Shown here in pieces: positions 27,375-37,065 of a stretch of DNA of 64,000 nt; position 1 is the stretch's first letter; the number at the start of each line of letters is the position of its first letter. Under the pieces are notes generated by a model. It ran no database searches. It saw only the letters and a program-made list of their open reading frames with translations, and had not been told where the DNA came from. The stretch is from positions 62,001 through 126,000 of the forward strand of contig JAWLEB010000001.1 in NCBI GenBank assembly GCA_041686375.1. The letters are read 5' to 3'. Position numbers and translations under genes: made by a program. The stretch is from JAGXLC01 sp041686375. Its GTDB lineage: Bacteria > Bacteroidota > Bacteroidia > Bacteroidales > UBA12077.

Positions 27375-27471
27375 AGAGTTTTATTTTTAAATGTTTTGAC
27401 TATTTGACAAATTTATAATCTTCCTGTTAAAAAAGAAAGTTGCGTTTTGTTCTTCGAACTGCTCGAATACC

Positions 27472-28716
27472 TTATCCATTATTTTTCATAGGTTGAATTT
27501 TACCATAAGTTAAACTTCTCCATAACCACTCGAAAGGCCCGAATCTGAATCGTTTTAACCACCATTTACTAAAGACTATTTGCGCTGAAAATATTATAAT
27601 TACCAGTACGATACCTTGCCAGGCCTCAACTTTACCAATTAGTCTCAAACCATGTGAGTAAAATAAAAAAGCGCTAATTATCGATTGCAATAAATAATTT
27701 GTTAGCGCCATTCGTCCAACTGGCGCCAACAGGAAGCTAAGCCACCCCGATTTCCCTTTTGCGAATAATATAGCCATAGCCGATATAATGGACAAACCAA
27801 AGGCTATTCCACCAAAGGTGTGCATGATAGAAGTAAGTAACATCCAGCCATCCGGAATGCATAAAATGGAATAGTGCGAAGCGATGGTATAAAGGGTGTT
27901 GGTTGGTACTCCAACACCAACACCCCACCAGAAGACTTTCTTAAAAAATGAAAGATTATTCACATATTCCGTTAACAATTTTTTTCGTGCAAATAAGACT
28001 CCTAATAAAAACATACCAAGAATAATCGGAAAGAAGGTCAATGTGCCGGGTAATAATGTTAAATATTCATCGATCCGCACAGTGATTATTTCAGAAAAAC
28101 TCCCTTTTGCGTATATAGCAGCGGTATGCTCAACAAATTGGGTTATTTCATGAATTGATTCCTGAAAGGCTGAGTCCATAGCTTCTTTCGCTTCCGGGAT
28201 TTGTGAAAGTGCCCAGATCATTGAAACTAGTAAGGTGATTACTACTGGCGGCACCAAAACCAAAGAGATTATCCATTTTTTTATTTTTTTCTCTGATGCT
28301 TTTTTAAAAAGTATCAGTATAAAACCTAATAAGGTATAGTAAAGGAGAATATCGCCAACCCATAAAAGTACTATATGAGCAATCCCAAAAAGCATCAAAA
28401 AAAACAGTCTTCTTCGGAAAACAGGAACAACACTTGAACCGTCAGAAGTTGATTTGTTTAAAAAAATCCAAAAACCAAAGCCAAACAGCATAGAAAAAAT
28501 AACATAAAATTTCCCTTCAAAAAAGAATTTAATAAATGATTCTGAAATCAATTGGTGTATAGGAGCATCCTGAGAAGAGCTAATTAACATTTTGGTCATG
28601 GGTTCATACATGTATTGCATGTTTACCATGAATATGCCAAAAATTGCCAGTCCTCTCAGGGCGTCAATTAAAACAATTCGTTCTGCAGGTCTCAGTGGTG
28701 AAACTCGTGTGCTCAT
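27472..28716 (-). CDS. DUF418 domain membrane protein
   Basis: A 414-residue protein with about ten hydrophobic helices. It starts like other DUF418 proteins with RIVLIDALRGLAIFGIFMVN and has the C-terminal block GRMALTNYLLQSIISAFLF and FGPFEWLWRSLTYGK. The fold resembles acyltransferase-3 type membrane enzymes, but the function is not established. It lies 97 bp upstream of sppA on the same strand, possibly in one unit. Confidence 0.9.
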   Translation of the reverse strand: MSTRVSPLRPAERIVLIDALRGLAIFGIFMVNMQYMYEPMTKMLISSSQDAPIHQLISESFIKFFFEGKFYVIFSMLFGFGFWIFLNKSTSDGSSVVPVFRRRLFFLMLFGIAHIVLLWVGDILLYYTLLGFILILFKKASEKKIKKWIISLVLVPPVVITLLVSMIWALSQIPEAKEAMDSAFQESIHEITQFVEHTAAIYAKGSFSEIITVRIDEYLTLLPGTLTFFPIILGMFLLGVLFARKKLLTEYVNNLSFFKKVFWWGVGVGVPTNTLYTIASHYSILCIPDGWMLLTSIMHTFGGIAFGLSIISAMAILFAKGKSGWLSFLLAPVGRMALTNYLLQSIISAFLFYSHGLRLIGKVEAWQGIVLVIIIFSAQIVFSKWWLKRFRFGPFEWLWRSLTYGKIQPMKNNG

Positions 28717-28912
28717 TTTTCCCGTTTAATAATACATTGCTGATGTTAGTTGAACGATTTACAGTTATTAGTATTAATTTTTCTTTTGGTATTACATTTT
28801 TAGATAGGATAAATTTTTATGGTGATAAAATTTTTAGAATTTTACCCCATGAAAAAGTATTTCCTGTTAACAAATCAACTAGTTAATCTTTGTCAATTAT
28901 TTTTAATGTTTT

Positions 28913-29401
28913 ATGGATAGGCTATATTTATTATTGGGAAGTAATCAGAATAACAGAGAAGCTTTGCTTCAGACTGCAACAGAACAAATTAAATCCCAAA
29001 TAGGGGATCTTATACAGTGTTCGTCTATTTATGAGACTGAACCATGGGGGTTTAAAGATGATATGTATTTTTTAAACCAGGTTGTTGTTTTTGAATCCGG
29101 GAAACCACCCTTGCAAATTCTTGATCAGATTAATGAAGTAGAGAAGAAATTGGGCAGGAAGAGAGAGAATGTTGATCAATATACCAGCAGACCTATAGAT
29201 GTTGATATATTGTTCTATGGGAATCGCATTTATAACATGGAACAATTAAAGATTCCCCATCCGTTAATTCAGGAGAGGCGATTTGCCCTGGTTCCAATGG
29301 TTGAGATTGAGCCTGATTTTGTACATCCGCAATTGCAAAGGAGGATATCTGCCTTGCTTGACGAGTGCCCAGACCCTTTGGAAGTGCACAGGTATAAATA
29401 G
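28913..29401 (+). CDS. folK: 6-hydroxymethyl-7,8-dihydropterin pyrophosphokinase
   Basis: A 162-residue enzyme of folate synthesis that transfers pyrophosphate from ATP to 6-hydroxymethyl-dihydropterin. HPPK signatures are complete: LLLGSNQNNREALLQ at the N terminus, SSIYETEPWGFKDD, and the Mg-binding RPIDVDILFYGN followed by IPHPLIQERRFALVPM. It is convergent with comF, with 40 bp between the stops and no obvious terminator. Confidence 0.95.
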   Translation: MDRLYLLLGSNQNNREALLQTATEQIKSQIGDLIQCSSIYETEPWGFKDDMYFLNQVVVFESGKPPLQILDQINEVEKKLGRKRENVDQYTSRPIDVDILFYGNRIYNMEQLKIPHPLIQERRFALVPMVEIEPDFVHPQLQRRISALLDECPDPLEVHRYK

Positions 29402-29441
29402 ATTTGACAGGTTATTTATCTTCCTTTACCGGCAGAGTGTC

Positions 29442-30137
29442 TTATTTATCAGAAAAACCCAGAGTGGCAATGCTAATGGAAGTATTTTTGGTCTCCAGAA
29501 TGGTATTTGCACATGCCTCAAGTGTAGCCCCCGTGGTTAATATATCATCTACCAGGAGGATATGCTTATTGCGAAATGTGAACTTGTCTTTGAGTTTAAA
29601 GACCTTTTCTACATTTAACCATCGTTCATATTTACTTTTCTTTGTCTGGCTGTCTGTATATTCTGCTCTGTAAAGGATGTCGGTTGATAAGGGTTTGTTT
29701 AATTTTTCAGCCATTCCTTTTCCAATCCATTCACTTTGGTTAAATCCTCTTTTCCTCAATTTCTTTTTATGCAGGGGCACAGGAACAATATAATCTACTT
29801 CAGAGAAAGGAGAACTTTTTAATTCGTTGCCCATTTTTCCTCCCAGCTCATAACCTATGTTTTTTTTTCCGTTATATTTCATTTCGTGTATAAGCCGCTG
29901 ATATCTGCTTCCTTTGGTATAGAAAAAATAGGAGGTCGCATACTGAATTGGAATTCTTCCCCAGAATATTTGCTCAACTGGATTTTCAGGCTCCTTGTGA
30001 TAATTCGTTTTGGGTAAGTCCAACAAACAATGTGGGCACAGATACTTTTCTTTTGGGGGCAGTTCTCCACCACATGCAATACATGTTTCTGGGAAAATTA
30101 AATTGATAAAATCATTTATAAATTGAGGTATGGTCAC
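29442..30137 (-). CDS. ComF family phosphoribosyltransferase-like protein
   Basis: A 231-residue protein with the ComF layout. An N-terminal zinc-finger-like CIACG/CPHCLLDL (four Cys) is followed by a type I phosphoribosyltransferase domain with the PRPP loop ILLVDDILTTGATLEAC. KKLRKRGFNQSEWIGKGMA is the usual conserved middle block. In naturally competent bacteria ComF helps DNA uptake; here the role is inferred only from family. Confidence 0.92.
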   Translation of the reverse strand: MTIPQFINDFINLIFPETCIACGGELPPKEKYLCPHCLLDLPKTNYHKEPENPVEQIFWGRIPIQYATSYFFYTKGSRYQRLIHEMKYNGKKNIGYELGGKMGNELKSSPFSEVDYIVPVPLHKKKLRKRGFNQSEWIGKGMAEKLNKPLSTDILYRAEYTDSQTKKSKYERWLNVEKVFKLKDKFTFRNKHILLVDDILTTGATLEACANTILETKNTSISIATLGFSDK

Positions 30138-30161
30138 TTTATACCGGATTAGTTAGTGTTT

Positions 30162-31016
30162 TTATTCAGATAGAGCATCCACGGCCGTGGGGTCGAAACT
30201 TTTTTCTTTTGCAAATTCTATGCATTTAGACCAGTCATCATAATAATAGGCTTTAATTTTTTCCAGTTCTTCATTTCCTATAATTTTTTCATCCAAAAAC
30301 CATTTTTTTGGCAGCAAATAGGCTGCATATAATATTAAGTGGCATAAAAGCCAACGCGAACGAAAATTAATATAATGAAGTGTTTTATTTTTGATTTCTT
30401 TTTTTTCCCGTGGGAAGATTTTTGTACTGATGCGCTTTAATACCTTTAGTTGTTTTGTACTGTAGGATTTATGTTGAGGATTTATATCTATTTTGTTTTT
30501 CTCATATTCGGCTCCGGTATATTTTGCAATACGGTCAATGAAAGAGAAGGGATCATTTTTTAATTCATCGTGAAAGAGCACCAGTGGTTTGTTGGGAAAT
30601 ATTTCTTCTATCAACTGAAGTTTCTTATGAAAGAATCCTTCTTTTAAGTCCCAGTGTCCCTGGTTATTCTCAATATCTACAAATTCACCAAAGGATTTAT
30701 ATCCTCCGTTTTTTACATAACGTCGGTACTGTGAAGCGAGCCAGCTGTCATTTCTGCGCAGAACAATAATGATGCTGGCATATGGATAGTGGGATGCCAT
30801 CCTTCTGACTTCCCGTTCAAATTGACGGTCAAATTCTCGTGAAATCAGATATGTTTTGTGGTTGGTTTGTTCAATAATTTTTGGGTACTTTTCGTACCGG
30901 GTACGTTGTATATAATAAATTCCTTTAAATTTTGGAAAAACTTTATACTGGAGATATGTGGATGCGGTTTTCCCGAGTCCTACATGAAAGTAGATTTCTT
31001 TATTGAGATTTTCCAT
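30162..31016 (-). CDS. Sulfotransferase-like protein, paralogue 1
   Basis: A 284-residue protein from the ATG at 31016; a TTG seven codons upstream is less likely. The N terminus has a sulfotransferase-like PAPS-binding loop, HVGLGKTASTYLQ, and IIIVLRRNDSWLASQYRRYV resembles the 3'-phosphate-binding block. No signal peptide or membrane anchor is seen, so it should act in the cytoplasm, probably on a nascent glycan or lipid-linked sugar. It is clearly paralogous to the gene at 32350 along its length (shared KPLVLF.(D/E)EL, YTGA.Y, YS.KQLKV). It is divergent from the GT4 gene across a 206-bp gap. Confidence 0.72.
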   Translation of the reverse strand: MENLNKEIYFHVGLGKTASTYLQYKVFPKFKGIYYIQRTRYEKYPKIIEQTNHKTYLISREFDRQFEREVRRMASHYPYASIIIVLRRNDSWLASQYRRYVKNGGYKSFGEFVDIENNQGHWDLKEGFFHKKLQLIEEIFPNKPLVLFHDELKNDPFSFIDRIAKYTGAEYEKNKIDINPQHKSYSTKQLKVLKRISTKIFPREKKEIKNKTLHYINFRSRWLLCHLILYAAYLLPKKWFLDEKIIGNEELEKIKAYYYDDWSKCIEFAKEKSFDPTAVDALSE

Positions 31017-31222
31017 AGTTATTTGTTGTGTGTCCAAAAAATTTAAGTTTCCAAATTTACAGATTTTATGATAATTTATAAATGAGGCCTGAGTAAAAAG
31101 GATGCTAATCTTCCGTATTCTTGGGATAATATTTTTGACCTAATTATTTGTAAAATTAAGGTGTATGATAGACCTTAAGGAATCAATTTGTTTAACTTTG
31201 CAAGGAAATAAATCTTGAATGA

Positions 31223-32326
31223 ATGGCTATAAAGGTTTTAGTTATAAGTAGTTATGAGGGTCCTCTTACATCTGTTCGGCCAGAAGCCGAAATGGTTTTG
31301 GGATTGAAGCATGCAGGTGTGGATATTAGCGTGATGACAGGGAAGGATACTTTTTATGCCCGGAAATTTGAACAGGAAGGTATGACAATTTATCCTTATG
31401 AACCTGGTAAGAAAATTGCTGTCAGTGAAATCAGGTATATCAGAAAAGTTCTGAAAGAGGGCAATTATGATATAGTGCATGTTTTTAATAATCGCGCAGT
31501 TACCAATACTGTTTTTGCCTCTCTTGGCTTACCCGTCAAAGTTGTAACCTATAGAGGCTTCACAGGCCATGTTCTTTGGTATAAACCTTCTTCTTATATA
31601 AGCCACTTGCACCCGAAAGTCAGTAAAATTACATGTGTTTCAAACGGTGTGAGAGACCAGGTAAGGGATCAGCTTGCCTTTAATAAAGAAAAAGCGGTTA
31701 CCATTTATAAGGGCCATAATAACCAATGGTATGAGAATATAGAACCTATTTCAAAAGAAAAGTATGGAATACCAGAGAATAGTTTTGTTGTGGGTTGCAT
31801 AGCCAATGTACGCAGAATGAAAGGAATTATTTATCTTTTGCAGGCAACGCACTTTCTTAAAAAACATAAGGATATTCATTTTCTCCTGATTGGTAAGGGC
31901 ATGGATAACCATAAATTCATGGGAATTATTAACAGCTCTCCGTTATCTGAGAATATTCATCTGTTGGGTTTTCGTGATGATGTTTTGAATTGCCTGAAAG
32001 CATGCAATGTTTCTGCTTTACCTTCGATAAAGGGAGAAGGATTGTCTAAAGTTACCATCGAATCTATGAGTCTTGGTGTTCCTGTGATTGCAACTGATGT
32101 TGGTGGAAATTCAGAACTGGTGATTAGTGGGAGGACAGGAAAACTAATACCTCCCCGTTCTCCTGAGAAAATTGCCAGTGCTATTATTGACTTTAAAAGG
32201 AATCAGGACTGGACTAAGGAGTTGGGTAAAAATGCTCAGAAACATATCAAAGAACATTTCCATGTGGATAAAACTGTCCGGAATATACTGGAAATGTACA
32301 ATGCATTAATAGATAAAGCTGGATAA
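31223..32326 (+). CDS. GT4 family glycosyltransferase
   Basis: A 367-residue GT-B fold enzyme. The C-terminal nucleotide-sugar-binding half is clear: GCIANVRRMKGIIYLLQA, then SALPSIKGEGLSKVTIES and MSLGVPVIATDVGGNSE, which is the EX7E region of GT4. The N-terminal acceptor half is less conserved. Donor and acceptor cannot be read from sequence. It opens the plus-strand glycan cluster; the next gene starts 23 bases later. TAACTTTG at 31193-31200 is a candidate -7 box. Confidence 0.88.
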   Translation: MAIKVLVISSYEGPLTSVRPEAEMVLGLKHAGVDISVMTGKDTFYARKFEQEGMTIYPYEPGKKIAVSEIRYIRKVLKEGNYDIVHVFNNRAVTNTVFASLGLPVKVVTYRGFTGHVLWYKPSSYISHLHPKVSKITCVSNGVRDQVRDQLAFNKEKAVTIYKGHNNQWYENIEPISKEKYGIPENSFVVGCIANVRRMKGIIYLLQATHFLKKHKDIHFLLIGKGMDNHKFMGIINSSPLSENIHLLGFRDDVLNCLKACNVSALPSIKGEGLSKVTIESMSLGVPVIATDVGGNSELVISGRTGKLIPPRSPEKIASAIIDFKRNQDWTKELGKNAQKHIKEHFHVDKTVRNILEMYNALIDKAG

Positions 32327-32349
32327 GCCAATAATTTAATAATGCTCCT

Positions 32350-33195
32350 ATGACTAAGAATAGTGATAAGATAGTATTTTTTCATGTAGGGCTTCCGAAA
32401 ACAGCTTCTACCTTTCTACAGGTGAAGGTGTTTCCGAATTTTTCCGGAATTGAATACATTAAGAAGCATGATTTTAAACGGAAAGATAAGATAATTGAAA
32501 AATCAGATTTTGAGCGGATATTGCTTTCTATTGAACTTGATCTGGATGTGAAGGAAGGAAGGCGTAAAGCTTGGGATGTGGCTTCAAAATACCCCAATAG
32601 TTATCCGATTATTGTGTTGCGAAAGCATGGTTCCTGGTTAAGCTCAAAATATAAATATTATCTAAGAAAACACGGAACAAAAAGATTTCAGGAATATTAT
32701 CAACCTGATGAGGAGCAGAGTGTGTTGAAAAATAAACATTTACGTTTTTTTCCGAAAATACAGTTTTTGGAAGATACTTTTAACAGTACTCCATTAGTCC
32801 TTTTTCAGGAAGAACTGCAAAATGAACCCTTTAAAGTGATTGACCTTATTGCTGATTATACCGGAGCAACTTATTCAAGGAAGGAAATAAAAGTCAAAAC
32901 CGTTAAAAAGGCCTATTCTGCCAAACAACTTAAAGTGGTACGAAAATTTAACAAAAAATATAAATTTGATAAGTCCGGCAGAAAATCAGGTTTTGCTAAA
33001 TTCATTTATAAAAAATTCAGTGCCTTTTTATTACATTTGGTAGCTTACTTAAGTGTTTTGTATCCAAAGCATCTTGATGAGAAGGAAACGTTAATTCCCA
33101 GGAAAATGATAGAAAAGGTTAATTATGCTTTTTCAGAGGATTGGGAGAAGTGCCTGGAATATTCGAAAAAACAAAGAGAAAAACTTTATCTATAG
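32350..33195 (+). CDS. Sulfotransferase-like protein, paralogue 2
   Basis: A 281-residue protein with the PAPS-loop-like HVGLPKTASTFLQVKVFP, closer to the sulfotransferase consensus (GLPK.....) than paralogue 1, and PIIVLRKHGSWLSSKYKYYL for the second binding block. Its C-terminal part is Lys-rich with a hydrophobic patch (SAFLLHLVAYLSVLYPK) that may touch the membrane. It lies between a GT4 gene and an ABC exporter with short spacers, so it probably sulfates the same glycan that these genes build or export. Substrate unknown. Confidence 0.72.
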   Translation: MTKNSDKIVFFHVGLPKTASTFLQVKVFPNFSGIEYIKKHDFKRKDKIIEKSDFERILLSIELDLDVKEGRRKAWDVASKYPNSYPIIVLRKHGSWLSSKYKYYLRKHGTKRFQEYYQPDEEQSVLKNKHLRFFPKIQFLEDTFNSTPLVLFQEELQNEPFKVIDLIADYTGATYSRKEIKVKTVKKAYSAKQLKVVRKFNKKYKFDKSGRKSGFAKFIYKKFSAFLLHLVAYLSVLYPKHLDEKETLIPRKMIEKVNYAFSEDWEKCLEYSKKQREKLYL

Positions 33196-33230
33196 GAACC
33201 TATTGATTAATAAATTTGGAATACTAGCTT

Positions 33231-35051
33231 ATGAGCCCATTAAAATATTTATTTAGATATATTTTCCCGTATTGGAGAAATGGATTATTGAGTGTTTTCT
33301 TTAATATACTGGGAACCATGTTTTCTTTGTTTTCTTTCACAATGGCCATACCTTTTCTTGGCATTCTTTTCAATACCAAAGAAATGGTTACAGAGCCTGT
33401 TGCTTTTGAATTTTCGGCCAAGGCAGTGCAACATAATTTTAATTATTTTATTACACAAATTATTCAAAGTGAAGGACCTAGTACTGCTTTGATTTATATT
33501 AGCATTTTTATGGTTTTCATGGTTTTTTTGAAAACTTCGTTTAATTATTTGGGTAACTTTACCATTATACCATTGATTAATGGAATAATTCGTGATATTC
33601 GCAATAAGCTCTATAAAAAAATAGTTAACCTTCCGGTTGCTTATTATTCTGAGGAGAAACGCGGTGATGTGATGCTTAAGGCTACAGGGGATGTGCAGGA
33701 AATTGCCAATACAATTTTCCGGCCGTTACGAAAAGCTATTCCTGCACCTATCCAGATTATTGTATATATTGGTGCTCTTTTTTATATGAATTATAAGCTT
33801 ACCATTTTTGCCTTGATATTGATTCCGGTCAGTGGCTATGTTATTGCGTTGGTAGGGAAAAATCTTCGTAAAGCTTCCGTGAAAGGACAGGATTCACTGG
33901 GTGTTTTGTTGTCAATTATTGAAGAAACCCTATATGGGTTGAGAATAATAAAAGCTTTTAATTCAGAAAAAAGATCAACTCAGAAGTTTGGTAAACAGAA
34001 TCAGCATTATACGGATATCATGAATAAGGTGTTGCGGAAGCGAATTCTTGCCCATCCTTTCAGTGAATTCCTTTCGACAACCGTGATAGTGATTATCATG
34101 TGGTATGGAGGTAGTCTTGTCCTTCAGAATGCGACAACTTTAACTCCACAGGCTTTTATCGCTTATCTGGCGATTTTTTCACAGATAATTCAGCCATCAA
34201 AGACATTATCCAATTATTATTATAATGTTAAAAAAGGTTTGGCTTCATTTGACAGAGTCAATTCAATCCTTGATGCCGAGGAGACTATAAAAGAGAAACC
34301 TAATGCCCGGTCGATTGAGAATTTCGAACAGTCTATTGTTTATAAGGATTTATCTTTTAGATATAACACTGACTGGGTGCTTAAAGATATCAATCTTGAG
34401 ATTAATAAAGGCGAGATGGTTGCTATTGTAGGCCAGTCAGGTGCAGGGAAATCTACTTTGGTGAATTTATTGCCGCGCTTTTATGATGCAACCCGTGGTG
34501 ATATACTTATAGATGGAAATTCCCTGAAAGACTTGAAGATAAAGCATCTTAGAGACCTGATGGGACTTGTAAGTCAGGAATCCATCTTGTTTAATGACAC
34601 TGTGTTTAATAATGTTGCATTTGGACGAGATGAGGTAGCAGAAGAAGATGTAATTCAGGCTGCAAAAGTTGCCAATGCTCACGTATTTATAGAAGAACTA
34701 CCAGAAGGATATCAGACTTATATTGGAGACATGGGCAATAAACTTTCCGGTGGACAGCGGCAGCGACTGAGCATCGCAAGAGCGGTATTGAAAAATCCAC
34801 CTATCCTGATATTGGACGAAGCGACAAGTTCGCTGGATACAGAGTCTGAAAAACTCGTTCAGGATGCTTTGAGCAGGCTCATGCATAACCGTACGTCTAT
34901 TGTTATTGCTCATAGATTGTCTACAGTCAGAGAAGCAGATAAAATAGCCGTTATGTATCAGGGTAGCATTTCTGAAATTGGTTCACATGACAAGTTAATC
35001 AAAAATGATGGGATCTATAAAAAGCTGCATGAAATGCAGATGTTTTCTTAA
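33231..35051 (+). CDS. MsbA-like ABC exporter (fused TMD-NBD)
   Basis: A 606-residue half-transporter. Residues ~1-330 hold six membrane helices of the type I exporter fold. The C-terminal ATPase has Walker A GQSGAGKST, Q-loop SQES, signature LSGGQRQRLSIARA, Walker B ILILDEATSSLD and the switch His in IVIAHRLSTV. All catalytic residues are present. MsbA-type pumps flip lipid A-core or lipid-linked oligosaccharides; the surrounding glycosyltransferases support such a role here. Confidence 0.93.
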   Translation: MSPLKYLFRYIFPYWRNGLLSVFFNILGTMFSLFSFTMAIPFLGILFNTKEMVTEPVAFEFSAKAVQHNFNYFITQIIQSEGPSTALIYISIFMVFMVFLKTSFNYLGNFTIIPLINGIIRDIRNKLYKKIVNLPVAYYSEEKRGDVMLKATGDVQEIANTIFRPLRKAIPAPIQIIVYIGALFYMNYKLTIFALILIPVSGYVIALVGKNLRKASVKGQDSLGVLLSIIEETLYGLRIIKAFNSEKRSTQKFGKQNQHYTDIMNKVLRKRILAHPFSEFLSTTVIVIIMWYGGSLVLQNATTLTPQAFIAYLAIFSQIIQPSKTLSNYYYNVKKGLASFDRVNSILDAEETIKEKPNARSIENFEQSIVYKDLSFRYNTDWVLKDINLEINKGEMVAIVGQSGAGKSTLVNLLPRFYDATRGDILIDGNSLKDLKIKHLRDLMGLVSQESILFNDTVFNNVAFGRDEVAEEDVIQAAKVANAHVFIEELPEGYQTYIGDMGNKLSGGQRQRLSIARAVLKNPPILILDEATSSLDTESEKLVQDALSRLMHNRTSIVIAHRLSTVREADKIAVMYQGSISEIGSHDKLIKNDGIYKKLHEMQMFS

Positions 35052-35104
35052 CCTGAAAAAGACAGCAGAAAAAATATATATACCTGTTATAAGCGTTTTT
35101 ATTT

Positions 35105-35866
35105 ATGGATAAGGTATCAGTTGTTATTCTGACATTGAATGAAGAAAAAAATATAGGCCGGTGTATTGACTCGGTTAAAAACACGGCTGACGAAATTATT
35201 GTAGTAGATTCTTTTTCAGATGATAGTACAAGAGCGATATGTGAAAGTAAAGGAACTACATTTATTCAACATGAGTTCGAAGGCTATATTGAACAAAAGA
35301 ACTGGGCTAAGAACCAGGCAACCTATGATTATGTTCTGTCACTCGATGCTGATGAGGCGCTTTCAGAAAATTTACAGCAACAAATATTGAATCTGAAAAC
35401 CAATGGATTTCAATACGATGGCTATATTTTTAACAGACTAACGAAATATTGTGGCAGGTGGATCAGGCATTGCGGATGGTATCCCGATAGAAAATTAAGA
35501 CTTTGGAATCAACACAAAGGTGACTGGAAAGGTCAGAATCCTCATGATAGGTTTGAGATGGAGAAAAATGCAAAAATTCAGTCTATAAACGGGGATATTC
35601 TGCATTATTCATTTTATACGGTTGAACAACATATAGAAACAATTAACAAGTTTTCTTCCATTTCAGCTAAAGTTCTTTATGGGAGGGGGAAAAGGTTTTC
35701 TTTTCTGAAAATGATTTTTAGCCCGGTTTGGAAGTTTTTTCATGCCTATTTTATTAAAGGCGGTTTGCGTGATGGATTTTATGGGTTTGTAATTTGTTGC
35801 AATTCTTCTTATTCTAAGTTTCTGAAACAAGTTAAATTATACCAGCTTTGGAATCAACAAAAATAA
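35105..35866 (+). CDS. GT2 family glycosyltransferase, WaaE/KdtX type
   Basis: A 253-residue GT-A fold enzyme: VSVVILTLNEEKNIGRCIDS, DEIIVVDSFSDDSTRAIC, and the metal-binding LSLDADEAL (DxD-like). The pattern IEQKNWAKNQATYDYVLSLD is characteristic of the WaaE-like lipopolysaccharide-core beta-glucosyltransferase subfamily. The C-terminal ~60 residues contain a short hydrophobic/aromatic stretch that may bind the membrane. The last 19 bases overlap the next gene. Confidence 0.88.
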   Translation: MDKVSVVILTLNEEKNIGRCIDSVKNTADEIIVVDSFSDDSTRAICESKGTTFIQHEFEGYIEQKNWAKNQATYDYVLSLDADEALSENLQQQILNLKTNGFQYDGYIFNRLTKYCGRWIRHCGWYPDRKLRLWNQHKGDWKGQNPHDRFEMEKNAKIQSINGDILHYSFYTVEQHIETINKFSSISAKVLYGRGKRFSFLKMIFSPVWKFFHAYFIKGGLRDGFYGFVICCNSSYSKFLKQVKLYQLWNQQK

Positions 35867-36954
35867 ATGGGGTTGTATGTTTTTTTAATTCTTGCAAAGC
35901 ATGGGGAGGAGGAGAAAAGTGGCATTTTGAAATGGCCAGAAGATTGCAGGAACAGGGAGTAAAGCTGATTCTCTGTGCTTATCCCGGGAGTCCTTTGTAT
36001 AAAAAAGCCATTGAAGCGAATCTTAGGGTCTTTTCTTTTAAAGTTGGGAACCTGAGCTTTCTAAATTTGATACTATTTCAAGAGCTTGTTGAATTTTTTA
36101 AAGCGGAGGAAATCACCCATCTGATTGTGAATATGTCTTCCGATGTGAAAACAGCGGCCAGAGCTGCTAAGAAAGCTGGTGTCCCCAATATCATCTATCG
36201 AAGAGGAAGCGCAATACCGATAAATAATTCTCCATCCAACAGGTATTTGTTTAGGCATGTTGTTACTCACATTATAGCAAATTCTCAGGAAACCATGCGT
36301 ACAATTCTGGCAAATAATCAGAATCTCTTTGATGAAAGGAAGATTCAGGTGATATATAATGGTATTGATTTGAGTGATCTTTCTTTTGATACGAAGTGCA
36401 GTAAACCTGATCATCAGAAAGAAATTGTACTGGGTAACGCTGGAAGATTGGAGAAACAGAAAAATCAGGAATTTTTAATTGATCTGGTTGTACGTCTAAG
36501 ACAGAAGGGATATCCTTTAATACTTAAAATAGCCGGGACAGGTCGTTTGGAGGATAAATTGAAAAAGGCTATAGAAAATAGAGGATTAAACGCTTATGTT
36601 GAACTTACTGGCTTCAGTGAAAATATCAGCTCTTTTCTGGAGTCTGTGGATATTTTTGTTTTATCATCTCTGTGGGAAGGGTTTGGCTATGTTCTTGTGG
36701 AAGCTCACGCTTGCGGAAAACCTGTTGTAGCTTTTGATGTTAGTAGTAATCCTGAAATAGTTAATAATAATGAAGATGGTATTTTGGTTCCTGTGAATGA
36801 TTTAGAGGGATTTGCTGATGCTGTTGAATATTTAATACAGAATCCGGAGATAAGGTTTATTATGGGGAAAAATGGACAAAATAAGGTTTTGGAAAAATTT
36901 GATATAGAGGTAACTACGCATAATCTGCTAAACTATTTGAAGAGTCTTGAATAA
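35848..36954 (+). CDS. GT4 family glycosyltransferase
   Basis: A 368-residue GT-B enzyme. FNSCKAWGGGEKWHFEMARR is the N-terminal acceptor-side loop, GNAGRLEKQKNQEFLIDL opens the donor domain, and SSLWEGFGYVLVEAHACGKP contains the EX7E pair. The start is uncertain: TTG at 35848 is the only usual start codon upstream of the conserved N terminus, and it overlaps the GT2 gene by 19 bases, implying coupled translation. It is the last gene of the cluster. Confidence 0.88.
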   Translation: MESTKINGVVCFFNSCKAWGGGEKWHFEMARRLQEQGVKLILCAYPGSPLYKKAIEANLRVFSFKVGNLSFLNLILFQELVEFFKAEEITHLIVNMSSDVKTAARAAKKAGVPNIIYRRGSAIPINNSPSNRYLFRHVVTHIIANSQETMRTILANNQNLFDERKIQVIYNGIDLSDLSFDTKCSKPDHQKEIVLGNAGRLEKQKNQEFLIDLVVRLRQKGYPLILKIAGTGRLEDKLKKAIENRGLNAYVELTGFSENISSFLESVDIFVLSSLWEGFGYVLVEAHACGKPVVAFDVSSNPEIVNNNEDGILVPVNDLEGFADAVEYLIQNPEIRFIMGKNGQNKVLEKFDIEVTTHNLLNYLKSLE

Positions 36955-37003
36955 ATTAACTTTTTGTGGAAAAATATTTTATGAATTATTTGGGATAAAA
37001 AAA

Positions 37004-37034
37004 TTGGTTCTTATTGTAAAGTTTTATATTTTTG
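37004..37034 (+). promoter_or_regulatory. Bacteroidota-type promoter of rplU
   Basis: TTG at 37004-37006 and TATTTTTG (TAnnTTTG) at 37027-37034 are 20 bases apart, matching the Bacteroides -33/-7 consensus. The likely transcription start is about 25 bases before the rplU ATG. Confidence 0.6.
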
Positions 37035-37065
37035 CCCACCGCAAATAAAACATTAAAGTATTAGA

